NCBI GenBank assembly: GCA_020975405.1
Contig: JAIOWQ010000003.1
Span: 2,237,001-2,301,000, forward strand
Direction: 5' to 3'
Origin: Keithomyces neogunnii
Taxonomy: Eukaryota; Ascomycota; Sordariomycetes; Hypocreales; Clavicipitaceae
Length of the DNA: 64,000 bases
Shown: in pieces, positions 33,501 through 44,974 of the stretch
Layout: each line of letters starts with the position of its first letter
Position numbering within the stretch: the stretch's first letter is position 1
Program-made: the position numbers and the translations under genes
The notes under the pieces: model-generated
Database searches by the model: none
What the model saw: the letters and a program-made list of their open reading frames with translations, nothing else
Told to the model about the DNA's origin: nothing

Positions 33501-34634
33501 TTAGTAGCGATTGGATGGGCTACCGGAACGGCCGGGGCCAATCGAAGGAGGCATTTGCGGCGGTGGGAAGGCGTTGGGATCGTCTGTCAACAAGTCGTCG
33601 AGGTAAGCGCTAGGCGCACGCTGGCCGGGCGCGAGGCTAACATTGAGTGAGCTGGTGCTCAAATCGCGGCGTGCAACGACGCCGGGAGAATCGGGCGGTG
33701 AGATGTCCATGGTGTTTCGAGAGACGTTGGCGTAATGGCCCCGCGAGTCTGGGCGAAGATTGGACATGTTGATGGAATTGGTCTGGTTGCCACCTCCCGG
33801 CGAGCTCGTGCCGGCAGCGTAGAAGCCAGAGGGCAAAAAGGAAGAGCCACGGTTCGATGTAGCACCGGATCCAGCAGTGGGTGAAAAGAACAAGTTGGAC
33901 TGGCTGGGCGTTGCGGAGGGAATAGGGCCACGGTTGGTTCGGCGGACACCACGGCCAGCAGACGCGGCGGATGTAGCACCGCCACCTCCTCCCAGAGACA
34001 TGGTCGACGCATGATCAGTGTACTTGTAGAAGGGAGCGGGAGGAGCAGGGAAGCCCTTCTTGGTGTCGGGATTGTGCTGAGCCATGGCTGCGCGTGCAAC
34101 GGACCTATGCAGCATGAGACTGACAATGCTGCGCCAGAGAAGGATTGCCAAGCCCAGCGCGCCCAAAACTGCGCCTACAACGATGAAGACGGTGCCATCG
34201 GGCAGGCTAGACTGCTGCATAAAGGGTGCTTTGTTCGTCGGCGGTACGCTCGCAGCAGGGTATGTCGGAATCACTCCAGGGCCGGTCAAGGAGGGAAACC
34301 CGGTGAGTTCATCGCCGGTTGTGGCACCGGGGCCACCGGTAATGGTGGGAATGGATGTGGGCTCACTCGTCGCAAGAGAACCAGTGTTGGTGATGGAGAC
34401 CTTGTCCGATGTCGTCGAGGAAGGCGTCTCTTTTGACGGAGTGTCCTTGCTGCTCGAGGATGAAGAAGGAGTAGACTTTGGAGTGTCCTTGGCTGTCGGG
34501 GTTGTAGAAGGAGTCTCGACTTGGCTGGGGGTAGAGGGCGACGGCTTCTGGTCTTTCTGGCCCCTTGAAGAACCGACCATTGCCATGGCGGAGAGCAGCA
34601 GGGCCGGCCCCGGAAGGTAGTTGGCGGGTCTCAT
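33501..34634 (-). CDS. Csi2-like single-pass membrane protein with Ser/Thr-rich ectodomain
   Basis: One exon, 377 aa. A signal-like N-terminus (LLLSAMAMVGSSRG) is followed by about 110 residues rich in Ser, Thr and Pro (repeats such as TPSSSSSSKDTPSKETPSS), which would be heavily O-mannosylated. A single membrane helix (VFIVVGAVLGALGLAILLW, about 155-173) follows the family motif SLPDGT and precedes SLMLHRSVARAAMA. The cytosolic tail of about 190 residues is Gly/Ser/Pro-rich and ends NRY. This layout fits fungal Csi2 / YNL058C-type proteins, linked to chitin synthesis or the vacuole and bud neck in yeast; the match is by layout and the motif around the helix, so function is inferred. It could also be a generic wall-stress sensor-like protein. 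Confidence 0.8.
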   Translation of the reverse strand: MRPANYLPGPALLLSAMAMVGSSRGQKDQKPSPSTPSQVETPSTTPTAKDTPKSTPSSSSSSKDTPSKETPSSTTSDKVSITNTGSLATSEPTSIPTITGGPGATTGDELTGFPSLTGPGVIPTYPAASVPPTNKAPFMQQSSLPDGTVFIVVGAVLGALGLAILLWRSIVSLMLHRSVARAAMAQHNPDTKKGFPAPPAPFYKYTDHASTMSLGGGGGATSAASAGRGVRRTNRGPIPSATPSQSNLFFSPTAGSGATSNRGSSFLPSGFYAAGTSSPGGGNQTNSINMSNLRPDSRGHYANVSRNTMDISPPDSPGVVARRDLSTSSLNVSLAPGQRAPSAYLDDLLTDDPNAFPPPQMPPSIGPGRSGSPSNRY

Positions 34635-36246
34635 TGTGGCCTACACGATGCGTGAACGATGCTGGACTGCGGATGGAGACGGACTACATCAGGCGTCGTC
34701 GAGGACGTCGTCGGGTGAAGCTCGAGAAGTAGCTGAGCCAAGGAGGTTGGCTGTGGAAGTTGATGGGTGGGGAGCGAAGCGAAGCGAAGCAATGCAGGCC
34801 AAGCCAAGCAGGCCAATGATGGCGAAAGAATACAATATCCTGTACAAAAGGCGAAAATGAATGTCGGCCGGCAACAGCACCAGCGGCGGGGAGGAAGCTC
34901 GTTCTGGCGATGAGCTGGGGCGTGCAGCGTCAAGTATTTGATTGGGATGAAATAGAAGAGAAAGAAGGGCTTGGTGGTGCGGCTGGACTGCGCCAGTTTG
35001 CGGGCTCAAGAATGTTCCAACCAGCACCAAGGCACTGCCCACACAGGGACGCCTGCCCCTGGAGGTACGTACCGGACAGACTGTACCACCTGGGCGGGTA
35101 TTTTAGGCAGGGCCCAGGAGTCCTGGGGATGACGCTCCGGGATCTGCTAACATTGAATTCCGGGACCAAAGGGGTGAGACCTCCAGGGCTCTTACTGGAC
35201 TGTCTGCAGAGCGAGGGCACCGCATGCCCCACTGCTGTTCCCCTGCCCTGCCAACCACAAAACGCAAAAGACTGGAATGAAGGTATCATTGTGATATAAA
35301 TTATAAATGGCCGCCGTTGTGCAACATCTCCAGAGATGCAGGCCGGACTGACGCCCTGCGGAGCTATGCATTCCGCGAATGTCTGCGGCTTTTCTTTCGC
35401 TGAGACCCTCTCCCGTCGTCTCTTTCCCCCATCCATTGTATGTGACCCACGTGAGGGAGGGACAAGACTGATGATACCCATCCACTCCCCCTTCTTGCTG
35501 CTACGGGACCCATGCTTCATTCAGCACTCTAGTGTGATGAAAGGGCAGCCGTAATTTATGGTGTTTCTGGCATATTGTTTCAATACTCTGTCGTTTTCTG
35601 CACTATAGATGGCTCTTTTTTGCAACATGCATTGAGCGCAGCCCTCACCGTCGACGCCATCTCCGAACACCGAGGGCTATTTGCCACGAGCCAGGGTAGC
35701 CGCAAACTAGGGCAGGGAATATCGCCAAGACAGAGTCTGGTCGATTGCAACACTCATGACCTGGATTTCACACCAACAAGGCATAATGACTGAGATTGAC
35801 AGCCCAAAGCCAGCGGTGTTTCCTCGGCTCTCACCTTGATTGTCATGGTCAATGATAATCTGGTGACAAGGCAGGGTCGCATGAGGCATGGGACAAATTA
35901 GGTTAAAAACGCTTGATCAATTTAACATGAGTTAAACCAATGGCGTTACAAATTGACACGGGCCAAGCACTGTGAATGAATGGCAGCTTCATGTCCTGCA
36001 TGTTCGATGGTCCTTGTCGGCTTAACCTTTTGGATGCGGAAATCTGAGCCAGAACAACCAAGACCCCACGTGACCAGCCCGCCTCCAAGCCAAGTGTGAC
36101 GTTTCGTCGTCCTTGGCCAAGCTCCATGACATCCAGCCACAGCTGCGGGCAAGCAACAACATCAGCGCTTTGACGTGATCCATCGACATCGAGCTCGACC
36201 TACAGACTCGCGATACTGCCATTTTCGATCCAGAAACGCCGTCATC
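34635..36246. other. Divergent intergenic region, Csi2-like to VPS68
   Basis: 1.6 kb with no supportable gene. GCGAAGC is repeated three times near 34777. A 196-codon minus-strand ORF at 34930-35520 has no family resemblance and overlaps other ORFs on the plus strand. Confidence 0.4.
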
Positions 36247-36949
36247 ATGGAGGAGGAGCGCCTATGGAAGTTTCGCAAGCCTGAGTGGCTGAACAGTGTC
36301 TGGGCACGCAATTCCGGCATCTACAGCGCAGGAGCTCTGGTGAGTCGCATCTGCTCTTTGTCTCATCTCGCGATGCAGATGCCGTATGCTCAAGCTGCTC
36401 TGCATCTGCTCGCTCCTCGCTCAGCTGCATGAGGCCTCGGCTGCTAACACGGCGACCGCGACAGTACTCACTCGCCTTCTACGTCATGCTCGACTCGGCC
36501 GTGTGGTCTAAATCCTCCCGCAACGGCTCCAACGTGCACGTCAAATTCGTCGACTGGCTGCCCCTTGTGTTTTCCAGCCTCGGCATGCTCATCATCAACT
36601 CGGTCGAGAAGCAGCGTCTCAGCGCCGACTCCTTCAGCTACAGCGGATCTGGGGTGGCGTGGAAGGCCCGTGTCGTCTTGTTTCTAGGCTTTGCCGCTCT
36701 CGCGGGGGGCATGGCCGGAGGCGTGACGGTCTTTGTGCTCAAGTTTGTGGTGCCTGGCGTGTCTATGCCCGCGCTGGGCATGGGGATCGAAAACTTGGTC
36801 AGCAATGCCCTTGTTGGGATCAGGTACGTCCGCCATGTCCCGTGGTGGCACGCTACATTTGCGACGAGGTACTAACTTCGCCTAGCTCGGTCATTCTCTG
36901 GGTCAGCCAGAATATGGAGGACGAGTACTCGTACAATCTGTCGATATAG
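36247..36949 (+). CDS. VPS68: Vacuolar protein sorting protein Vps68 (TMEM50 family)
   Basis: Small four-helix membrane protein of the endosome and vacuole, acting late in endosomal sorting (with Vps55 in yeast). Three exons, 36247-36339, 36465-36823 and 36886-36949, give 171 aa. Helices are visible in SLAFYVMLDSAVW, LPLVFSSLGMLIINSV, VVLFLGFAALAGGMAGGVTV and SSVILWVSQNM. The WxRNSGIYxAGAL start and DWLPLVFSSLGM are family blocks, and the tail SQNMEDEYSYNL matches fungal members. The length is close to yeast Vps68 (184 aa). Introns follow GT-AG and the two junctions keep frame. Confidence 0.94.
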
Positions 36950-37527
36950 CTGCTTCAGCAGTGCCAGATTATTTTCGCCTGCATGGACGATGTTGCCTGG
37001 TTAGGGATGCGGCAGTAGGGGTCATCTTAGTATGTCGGAGTATAAGAGGAACGGTTCGGGATGTTACACTCATAGCAGCGCCATTTCCTACAGTATGCTT
37101 TTGCGTTGATAAAGTCTTTGAATTAATAATTAGCATGACCCAAAAAGCTCATAGTGATGCTTGTCATGCACTCGGTAACTTTGTTAAAAAGCTGCCAACC
37201 CAAGACTCGCATTCACCCGGTTCGCCTGCACAATCTCATAATGTTGCCGCTAACGGTTAATCGTGGCGTAAACACGGCCAGATGTTTAAAATATTTCGAA
37301 GCATTCCACTTGACTAACCTGGCGACCAACACCACCAACGCAGAGCCCCTCCCCGTCCTGTAGCCCCTCCCCTCCATCCCACTCTTGCTGCGCTCACTGT
37401 ATTGTAACCGAGCACCTATGCAGGCACCCACGCACAACGCTGCTTGCACGGCAACCTCCACCTCACTTTATCCCAAACACCAGGCTCTCTCTATTCATTT
37501 TATGCCACCTGTTCCAAAGGCCACCAA
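36950..37527. other. Intergenic between VPS68 and the coiled-coil protein gene
   Basis: 578 bp, AT-rich in the middle, with no supportable gene. Nearer the next ATG the plus strand becomes C-rich (CCCCTCCCC near 37366). Confidence 0.4.
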
Positions 37528-38117
37528 ATGAGCCAAAGAAGTCAGCCCCAGCCTCCGATTAATGGCATCCACCGCGCCCGGAACGCGCCGAGAGTTGCCG
37601 CCATTCCTGGTGCTGCTGCAGCGCGACCCAACCTGTTCCGCGGCCAGCTGACCAGGCGACCTACTGCAAGCTCGTCCAACTCTGCAGACGCGGTGCGCCT
37701 GGACGTAGAAGTGCTGCCCGACAGCTCCGAGATTGTGGTGAGGAACCAGCTGGGCGAGATTGAGCTCGGCGACCCGCCCACGCCTGTCATGGAGAGCGAC
37801 GAGCCCGAGGACAGGGACGACGGCATCGAGAGTAAGCAGGTCTAGGCCCGGGGACATGAGAGCAAAAGCGCAAAACTGACGGGCGTGTAGAGGAAAGGCA
37901 AAGGCTTTCCGAGGCTGTCAAGCACCATGGCATCAACCACAGTGCTGTGACGGATCAACCAGAAGGCAAGTCTACGTGGCCAACGATGCAAAATGCGTCA
38001 AACTGACTGGGACGTATATTAGAACTCCTCGAGGCCGTTAGGGCCAGCTTACGCGCCAAAGTCACTGCCCTCGCTGACGACAACTGGATGTTTGAGTCGG
38101 AAGATCAGATTCGATGA
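37528..38117 (+). CDS. Uncharacterised small charged coiled-coil protein
   Basis: Three exons, 37528-37831, 37891-37965 and 38023-38117, join in frame to 157 aa. The first intron uses GTAAGC; the second uses a GC donor (AG/GCAAGT), a rare but valid GC-AG intron. The N-terminal 50 residues are Arg/Ala/Pro-rich and look disordered. The middle (VRLDVEVLPDSSEIVVRN) is beta-like, then an acidic stretch (ESDEPEDRDD) leads to a helical charged region (KERQRLSEAVKHHG, EELLEAVRASLRAKVTALAD) ending in NWMFESEDQIR. I do not recognise the family. The open frame across three exons and the shared frame at both junctions support a real gene. It converges on GET4 with 134 bp between stops. Confidence 0.75.
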
Positions 38118-38251
38118 AATTCGCTGACATCTCTTTCGGCTTTTTTTATTGTTGGGATGCTACTTTAAGCCAGCGCGCTGTCTATGTTTCCCCGGCATAT
38201 GCTATGATACATGGTTACTCATCGCGCCCCGCGTCACACTAGGCCTTTTGT

Positions 38252-39316
38252 TCAGTCCAGTCCCTCGGCAATGGGGGCGTCTGGGCCCCGGATTCCCTGC
38301 CTGCGTGGCTGCTGGGGCGGCGCACCGCCGCCGCCGAATAGCCCGCTCATCATGTCCATCAAGGGGTTGCTCTGCCTCGGCTTCTTGATGCCAAAGTACA
38401 TCTCGGCAATCATTTCCAGCGGTTCGGCCCACGCATCTGTCTCGTTGATCTGCGTGGCGTATTTGGACAAGAGGCCCTTGTAGACCTCTGGTGCGGCGCG
38501 CTGGATAGCGAGCAGGAGGAGGCCGAGGAAGTTGAGGAGCGGGAGGCTGGGGAAGACGCGAATGTCGGAGCTCGAGCTCGCAACGTCCTGCACGCCGAGA
38601 CTGGGGTTGTCGTTGCTCAGAGCGCTGGTGAAGAGGCGGTAGCAGGTGCTGGCGGCGCGGACATTGCCCACGAGCAGGTACGGCAGCACTGCCCGCCCCG
38701 CAAAGTGCGGCGCCAGATGGGAGTCGCCCTCTTTGTACCAAGTATACTCCATCTTGAATAGGACTTGGGGGGAATCTTTAGTTCCGAGAATGAGGTGTCG
38801 CTCCGCCTCGTACGTGTCGTGCTCGTCTGCGTATATCGATCCAGCTACGTGGTGCAGCTCTGGGTCTCCGGCAGGGTAGTCGCCGAATCTTGCCGACCAC
38901 CTGCAGTTTTTTTTTTCAAACCGTCAGTTCCCAAAGCTTAACGTGGCTGCTTCAGGGTCCCCAACGGTGAATACTCACCCCAGCATCTCCGTGATAAACT
39001 TCTTTCTCGTGGGCTCCTCGCCATCAAAGAGCCGCAGGCAGGTCAGCAGTCGTCCCTTGGAGGCTGAATCTGGCGCGAGCTCAGCCTGCTTGTACACGTC
39101 CACCAGCATGATGCACAAATCACCACCGCTGCCGCCCTGGCCGGCTTTGAGCAGCGACTGCGCGACATTGGACAGGATATCAATGGCGGCGTCCCAGTTC
39201 TTTGTCTTGATGTAGCGAGAGGCGGCCACTCGCGTCTGCTGCTGCGCTTCGTAGAAGTCGCCGTCGGTGATCTTTTGCTGCAGCCGTGCAACAATCTTGT
39301 CGACCTTGCTCGCCAT
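38252..39316 (-). CDS. GET4: Get4, GET pathway tail-anchored protein targeting
   Basis: Cytosolic adaptor that with Get5 bridges Sgt2 and Get3 to hand tail-anchored proteins to the ER route. Two exons, 39316-38979 and 38900-38252, give 328 aa, near yeast Get4 (312 aa). It is an alpha-helical repeat protein: KIVARLQQKITDGDFYEAQQ begins the first repeat, then SRYIKTKNWDAAIDILSN, TYEAERHLILGT and FLGLLLLAIQRAAPEVYKGL. The C-terminus has the Gly-rich LFGGGG and a proline/arginine tail. The start is the ATG of MASKVDKI; an upstream ATG in the same frame would add a poorly conserved stretch. The intron ends A-rich before its CTGCAG acceptor. Confidence 0.94.
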
Positions 39317-40205
39317 TTTGCGATGGGCAGTGTGTGGAGTGGTGCGGAAAGAGCCAAGGCAGAGAGGTCCGTCCCCGTTTGACGATGAGCTGAGGTGGTG
39401 ACGAAGCTGGGGGGTGGAGGGGTCGTGGGTCGAAATCTTGGCTCCCGACATCTGCGCCACGGCGCAAGCTACCCGGTACCTGAACTGTTTTTGCCACTTT
39501 TGGTTATCCCCGGGATGCGGCCAAACAGCAGTGCAGCATGACGTCTACAATATCTCGAACGGATAAGCCAGAGTGTAGAGGGTTTGGTAAAATGTGACAG
39601 ATGGGCAGCAAGCACATGTCCAATGTCGAGCCAAAATCTAAAGGGACATTACAATATTTAAGACATTTCGCATGACCCAGTGTCCGAACACCAAACATGG
39701 CACAACAATCATCATTTACCAGGCCAAACAAACGTCTTCATCATGAAAGTTTTTTGCCAACAAACTTGTATATCGTGGCGTCCTTCACCATCGGCAACTG
39801 CGCCATGTTCCTCCCCTCGCCACAACCAGATAGATTGTTTAGCAGTCCAACATGTTGGAAAAAGGCCTTCTCAGCCGCGGGGAGTCTGTGTTCCCAGAGA
39901 GCACGGCTGGATGCGCCAATCAACCCGGCGCGACCAATCTCAGCGACAACAAAAAAACAAGATGAAAGAGAAACACGCCCAATCGCGCTCTGAATGCGTA
40001 AACCACCAGTTCTAAAAGCCCACGTATATGCACAATTGTGTTGCCTGCTCGTCTGGCGCGTATATTTTCGCGTCCAGTCACCAATTCTGCCCAAAGCGCC
40101 TCCAAATTACATGAAGTATATAAAGCCTAGTAGTGAATTTGGTATTTACAAAAGAAAAAGCTGGCTGCCGTGTCAAGAAGATTAAAACAAAATAAAACGG
40201 CGGGC
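39317..40205. other. GET4 promoter and CFEM receptor 3' flank
   Basis: 889 bp without a supportable gene. Short ORFs at 39680-40015 and 39741-40094 overlap each other on opposite strands and look like chance. Confidence 0.45.
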
Positions 40206-41773
40206 TTATATTTTGGCCTCTGACTCTGGGTCATCAATATTAGTCAGAGGATTTTCACTCCGTCTATGCCATCTTGAGATAGACGCACCTATCCGTGTCC
40301 AGCTATGTCCTCTGGTCTTGTCCAGATGGCCAAGATGATGGTCCATGCCCGTCATTCTTCTATCAAGGCCGGAGTGACCGCCGCCCGTGTGGTGGCTGTG
40401 GGAGGCGCTGCCTTGGGTGACCTGGGAGCGCATCATCTTGGGGAACGCCCGCAGCATGATGAGCCGCAGCGACGGGAGACAGGTGCAAATCATGCCGACG
40501 TTGACTTCGATGGTGGACCAATAAGCAATGTTCCACTGGTCCCAGGTCGGGTTGGTCGAGTTGGCCCACGAAACGAGGGATTTCAGACGGAGAATTGAAA
40601 CGACGGTGACGCTGGCGTGCGAGTGTCAGTTTTTACATGCGCGTTTGTCTCTTCTCTTGTCTGCGGGGAAAGACCTACAAGGCTCCGAGGAGAAACATGA
40701 CTGCTATGCCAATCTTCTTTGTCCAGTGCAATTTGAGCGTGGGGATCTGGCTCAACGGGACGACGAGCATCCAGACGTCGACGGCGACGCTGATGGCGGC
40801 ATTGGCCCAGCCAAAGGCGTTGATGTTGACACACCTTCCCGTGGCGTGCGCCTCGACATACTGCGTCCAGAAGAAGGAGATTGGCCTGCACTGGAGAATA
40901 GCCGTCATGACAAAGGCTACGCCATACAGCAGGTTGAATATGACGGTGGCCCAAAACAGCTTCTGCGCAATGGTGCCCGGGAAGATGCGAACAAAGAACA
41001 GGGACAGGCTGAGTTTGATGAGAGACAGCTCCACTAAGTACAATATTTCCATAATGTACAGCCACTCGGCAAAGGCGGTCAGCTCGTGCGGCTGCAGCGT
41101 CCAGGTGTCTTTGCCCAGGCCATGGGCAGCCAGGCCTTCGACGTTGATGATGATACAGCTGATGCGGAGGGCCAGTGTGCCGAGAATGACCTTGTCGTCT
41201 GAGGCCAGGCCGGCGTTTGCACTGAAGAACTTCTTAAAGATCAACCGTACGAGCACAAAAGAAACGGCAATGGTGCCCAGAGAAATCGACACGGCCACAT
41301 ATTGGCCTGATCGGTCACGAACCGGGGCGTGACACGTGGATGCTGTGATGTTCTTGGCGGCTTCACACGATAATCAGCAAGTCGGCTCAGTCGGCCGTTG
41401 GCCAGCACAGCTTTCTTACATAGAGCGTCAACCATGGAAGGGCAATTCTGGAGGATGCACTTCTCGGCCTCGTCTTGAATAATCTGGCTGGCGCAGATAC
41501 ACTCGACATCAGTTACCGAGCAAGCCGAGCGCGGCACGATGGACAACAAACACTGGCTCTGTACAACACACGACAACATGCCGCCGGTTAGCACAGAACT
41601 TTGAGGGGTTTGCTCTTTGTCTTGAGCAAGGGCAGGCTTGTTCTCACAGCACACAAGGGCAGCGCCTCGAGAACCTCGGCCGCGGATGGATATGTGACGT
41701 TTACTTGCGTCTGCCGGGCCAGGGCAAATGTCGAGAGGCAAGCCAAAAGAGCGACTGAAGTTGGGAACCGCAT
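40206..41773 (-). CDS. CFEM-domain Pth11-like seven-helix receptor
   Basis: Fungal plasma membrane protein of the Pth11-related GPCR-like class, several of which sense host surfaces. Four exons, 41773-41648, 41558-41420, 41360-40679 and 40611-40206, join in frame to 450 aa. A signal peptide (SVALLACLSTFALA) precedes a CFEM domain with exactly eight cysteines at residues 41, 45, 55, 62, 64, 76, 81 and 98. D59 (in SVTDVECIC) sits where CFEM proteins carry the heme-ligating Asp. Seven hydrophobic helices follow with conserved EWLYIMEILYLVELSLIKLS, FLLGAF and TCLPSLRLIMLRAFP. The cytosolic tail is rich in His, Ser and Gly. Signalling partner and ligand are unknown. Confidence 0.92.
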
Positions 41774-44700
41774 TTTCAACTCTCTCCCATCCTCTCCTTG
41801 ACCAATCTTCAACAGCGAGGGGAAAAGACTTCACCTCGTGGGTGCGTCGCCGAGTGAAGATGGGGTGACTGTGGAGGACATGGAAGAAGAGGGAAATAAC
41901 GCAGAACAAATACCGGGAGCCGAGGGCCTCAAGAGCCGGCACCTAGTTGGCAAAGGAATCGAGATGTCAAAATTCACATTGAACCGCATGTGAGTTTGTG
42001 GGGGAAAAAAGCGCCTGGGATACAAGAGAAGCAATTTTGTGTACACCACGGCTGCTAGCATGAAGCATTCCCTGATCCACAACGCAGGAGATGGACCCAA
42101 GTTGCCTCACCCAGAAAGAAGCAAGACACTCCGCAATTGACATGTCAGCCCGAGTTGATTCGTCTCGAGCGGGTGTAAGTGAATTCTTGACTGGCCAAAG
42201 GGGGGAAGGGCTTGGGTGGCGGCGGCTAAACGAACAGCCTCCCGACCCACGAGATATGCGTGCTTTGCATGGGCTCAACCCATGATACTGGGCGAGCTAC
42301 TCCGTACTGCAAGGCAAGAGCGTGGCATTCAGTCGGCCGTGGCTCCATGGGCTCTGTGAGGGGGTCTCACATGAGTCGGGCTCGCGGTTTAGGGTGAGGG
42401 GCGTTTGCAGATCGCACTTTTGAAGTCATGGTTGGCGTCTTTTTTTTTTGTAGTTTCTGGCCGCTGGCAGCTGGCAGCTGGAAAAGGCGTCTGGCAACTT
42501 TGTGAGCTGGTCAAGAGCCAGCTCCCAGAGGCAAACTTGGGCCGGAAGACCTTTCTCATGCATGTGCGTGACGAGAGAAGGGCGTTGGTCCATGTTGTGG
42601 CCCAAGATTTAAGCGAACACTGAATGTTAGTTACATGTACGGAGTCCGGAGTACGGAGTAGTTGCCACCGAATTGAGTTGCCAGCGGCCGATGGGCTCGG
42701 GGATACCAGTGACCAGACTCTTCACGCTCAAATTTTCAGCGGCCCATCCAAGGGTTCCGCCACCCGGCTTCCCGCCACAAACGACTGGTAACAAACGGGG
42801 ACCTGGTGGCTTTCGATCCACATCGGACTAAAAGCCCTAACGGGGAAACCTGCCATTGATCCTGCTCGCCAGGGACATTCATCTCGATTGTCGCCTGCAG
42901 GTTGGTGCTGGCCCACTGCGCAAATGAAGCCCGAGGCCACGGGATCGGCCGAGAGACTGTCAGGGACTCAGGGACGTGGTCTCATGTCCGAGGCTTTTCA
43001 GATGTCCATGGCTGTCTTTCTCCTCGCCATACCATTGCATGTATATTATCCATGCACCAGATTTTCCATGGGCCCCCTCCTCAAAAGGGTGGCGAGTCGC
43101 GAGAAGAAGCCCCCAAGATGAACTTGTCTTGAACATCCCACGACATCCCACGGCGCTGTTGTGTTTCTGCAGGGCCAACCTGCCCCTGAGGTCCCGACGC
43201 CTTGGAACCGGCTGATCTGCTCGCAGGCTGTAATATCTTTGCCCCGCTCTGCAGAGGTGCAAGGCGGCCATCTCTGAATCGCATCGCAATAATGATACTG
43301 CGCACGCTAGCAGCATGGGGAGAGACCCCAGGTCAGCGATAGTCAGTCGGCCCCAAAATGGGCAGAACCAAATAATAGCCGCCAATAGAATATTCCGCTC
43401 GTTGCTGACTGCCCGGCCATCTCGTATATGGACCTGGTTTGGAACAAGCTTGAGATCAATTTGTGCAATTTCGAAGCCGTTTCAGCGACTCGACTATGGA
43501 TGCTTTTAGCCATGGCCCCGGGTCATAGCAGTCTCCTTCATGGTTAAATAAAAGGTGTGCTCTGGAACCTGTGACTAACCAGGCGACCTCGCGGGCAGAG
43601 CGGGGTTGAAACCGCCATCTGAATCACTCCAAGCTCAGACATTAAATTAAACAAGGCCGCTGATTGGTAACATGTGCCTCATGTGAGACATAACTCGTCA
43701 TGTTGGATGCCCGCACATTGTGACAGCTTTTCCTAATTAATGAATCATGGTTAAAAACAGATGTGACGGAGCTCTGGGAAATCTCATCTGAAATAGCTGA
43801 TTTGTGAAAGTACGAAAAGAAGTGGCCATGACACAAGGGTAATTTTCCAATAACGATTTTGACCACCCGTTCCCAAACAGTGTAATTCTTCCATGGTCCA
43901 GCCAACAGTCAACAGAAGCAATGCTTCTCGCATGAGTTGCTTGAAATCGATGGGGATGGATTCTTGGTGAGGCGTGATGTTGCGCCACGGCCCAATATGG
44001 TTGGATTGGCGTGCGAGAAAGAGCACAGTATCAGGCATTGCTGAGATGACCATTCTATCGGGGTTCCCCACCAGCACGAACATCATACAGGGGTGGTAAT
44101 CACCCTATAATTGCATAGCAGCACCTATAGGTAAAGGGAAAACATGTCATCCGATACGGCAATCATCGTCATCACATGTGCCAACAAAGAGCGCCTGTAG
44201 TCGCAGCCTCGAAGTTTGGTTTCACTGTAAATTACCATGTGATTGCTTACAAGAGCAGCTTACGTCAGCAATTAAGTCGCCCACGATGCAATGGTTACAC
44301 CTTTCGTCTCTTGCAGCCGAGTTCTTTGTTCCTGAACATGTCCGTTTTGACCATCAAGACTGACCTTGGAAGACTAGCCCTGAAGTATGACACTTCCCAG
44401 AGTTCTGCAAGGCTGGTTGGTCATTCTTGAAGATGTACTGCCGACACGCCGAGAGCGCATGTTAGCTTCAATTTGACCTTGGCCTTGGTCATTAACGAGC
44501 GAGCGACGCGAGCTGAGTGCTTGTTGGTCGGATCACATACACCTTCATCTTTACCACACGCCTACATGTCAGACGTGAAGCTGTCGAGATGTCAAGCGCT
44601 TGTATCCCCACCACACGCCTTGGAGCAAACGGAACCATGCCATTCTCTTATTCGACTCGCAGCGCTCCATTCATGTCTGGTCGGTTCCCAACTACCAGAA

Positions 44701-44974
44701 CCATGGACACAATGCTGACAGGATTCAACCTTTCAGCTAACGTGCCAACTAGAGAATTCATGTGCTAGCCCGAATTATACTTGGACCGTGTCAACTCAAC
44801 CCCCAACGCGCCCCCGCTCGCTTATCACTAGCAAAGGAAGATTCTTCACACAACTGCAAAAAAAGACATTGGCGGAGCAATTATATATCTTGCACCTCAG
44901 CATCAGAGACTCTCGTCTGTTTGTGTGTTGACCTACAACATGAGCTCCTGCCATGACGTTGCGCGACACATGTC
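41774..44974. other. Gene-free stretch between the CFEM receptor and DUF3669 gene
   Basis: 3.2 kb without a supportable gene, between divergent ATGs. TACTCCGTA lies at 42298-42306 and TACGGAGTA at 42652-42660, the latter next to a near copy at 42638. An AT-richer part covers about 43540-44280. ORFs of 60-140 codons here occur on all frames without family features. Confidence 0.45.

Noticed and set aside
34930..35520. 196-codon minus-strand ORF
   Set aside because: No recognisable motif, overlaps ORFs on the plus strand, and its composition looks like non-coding sequence.
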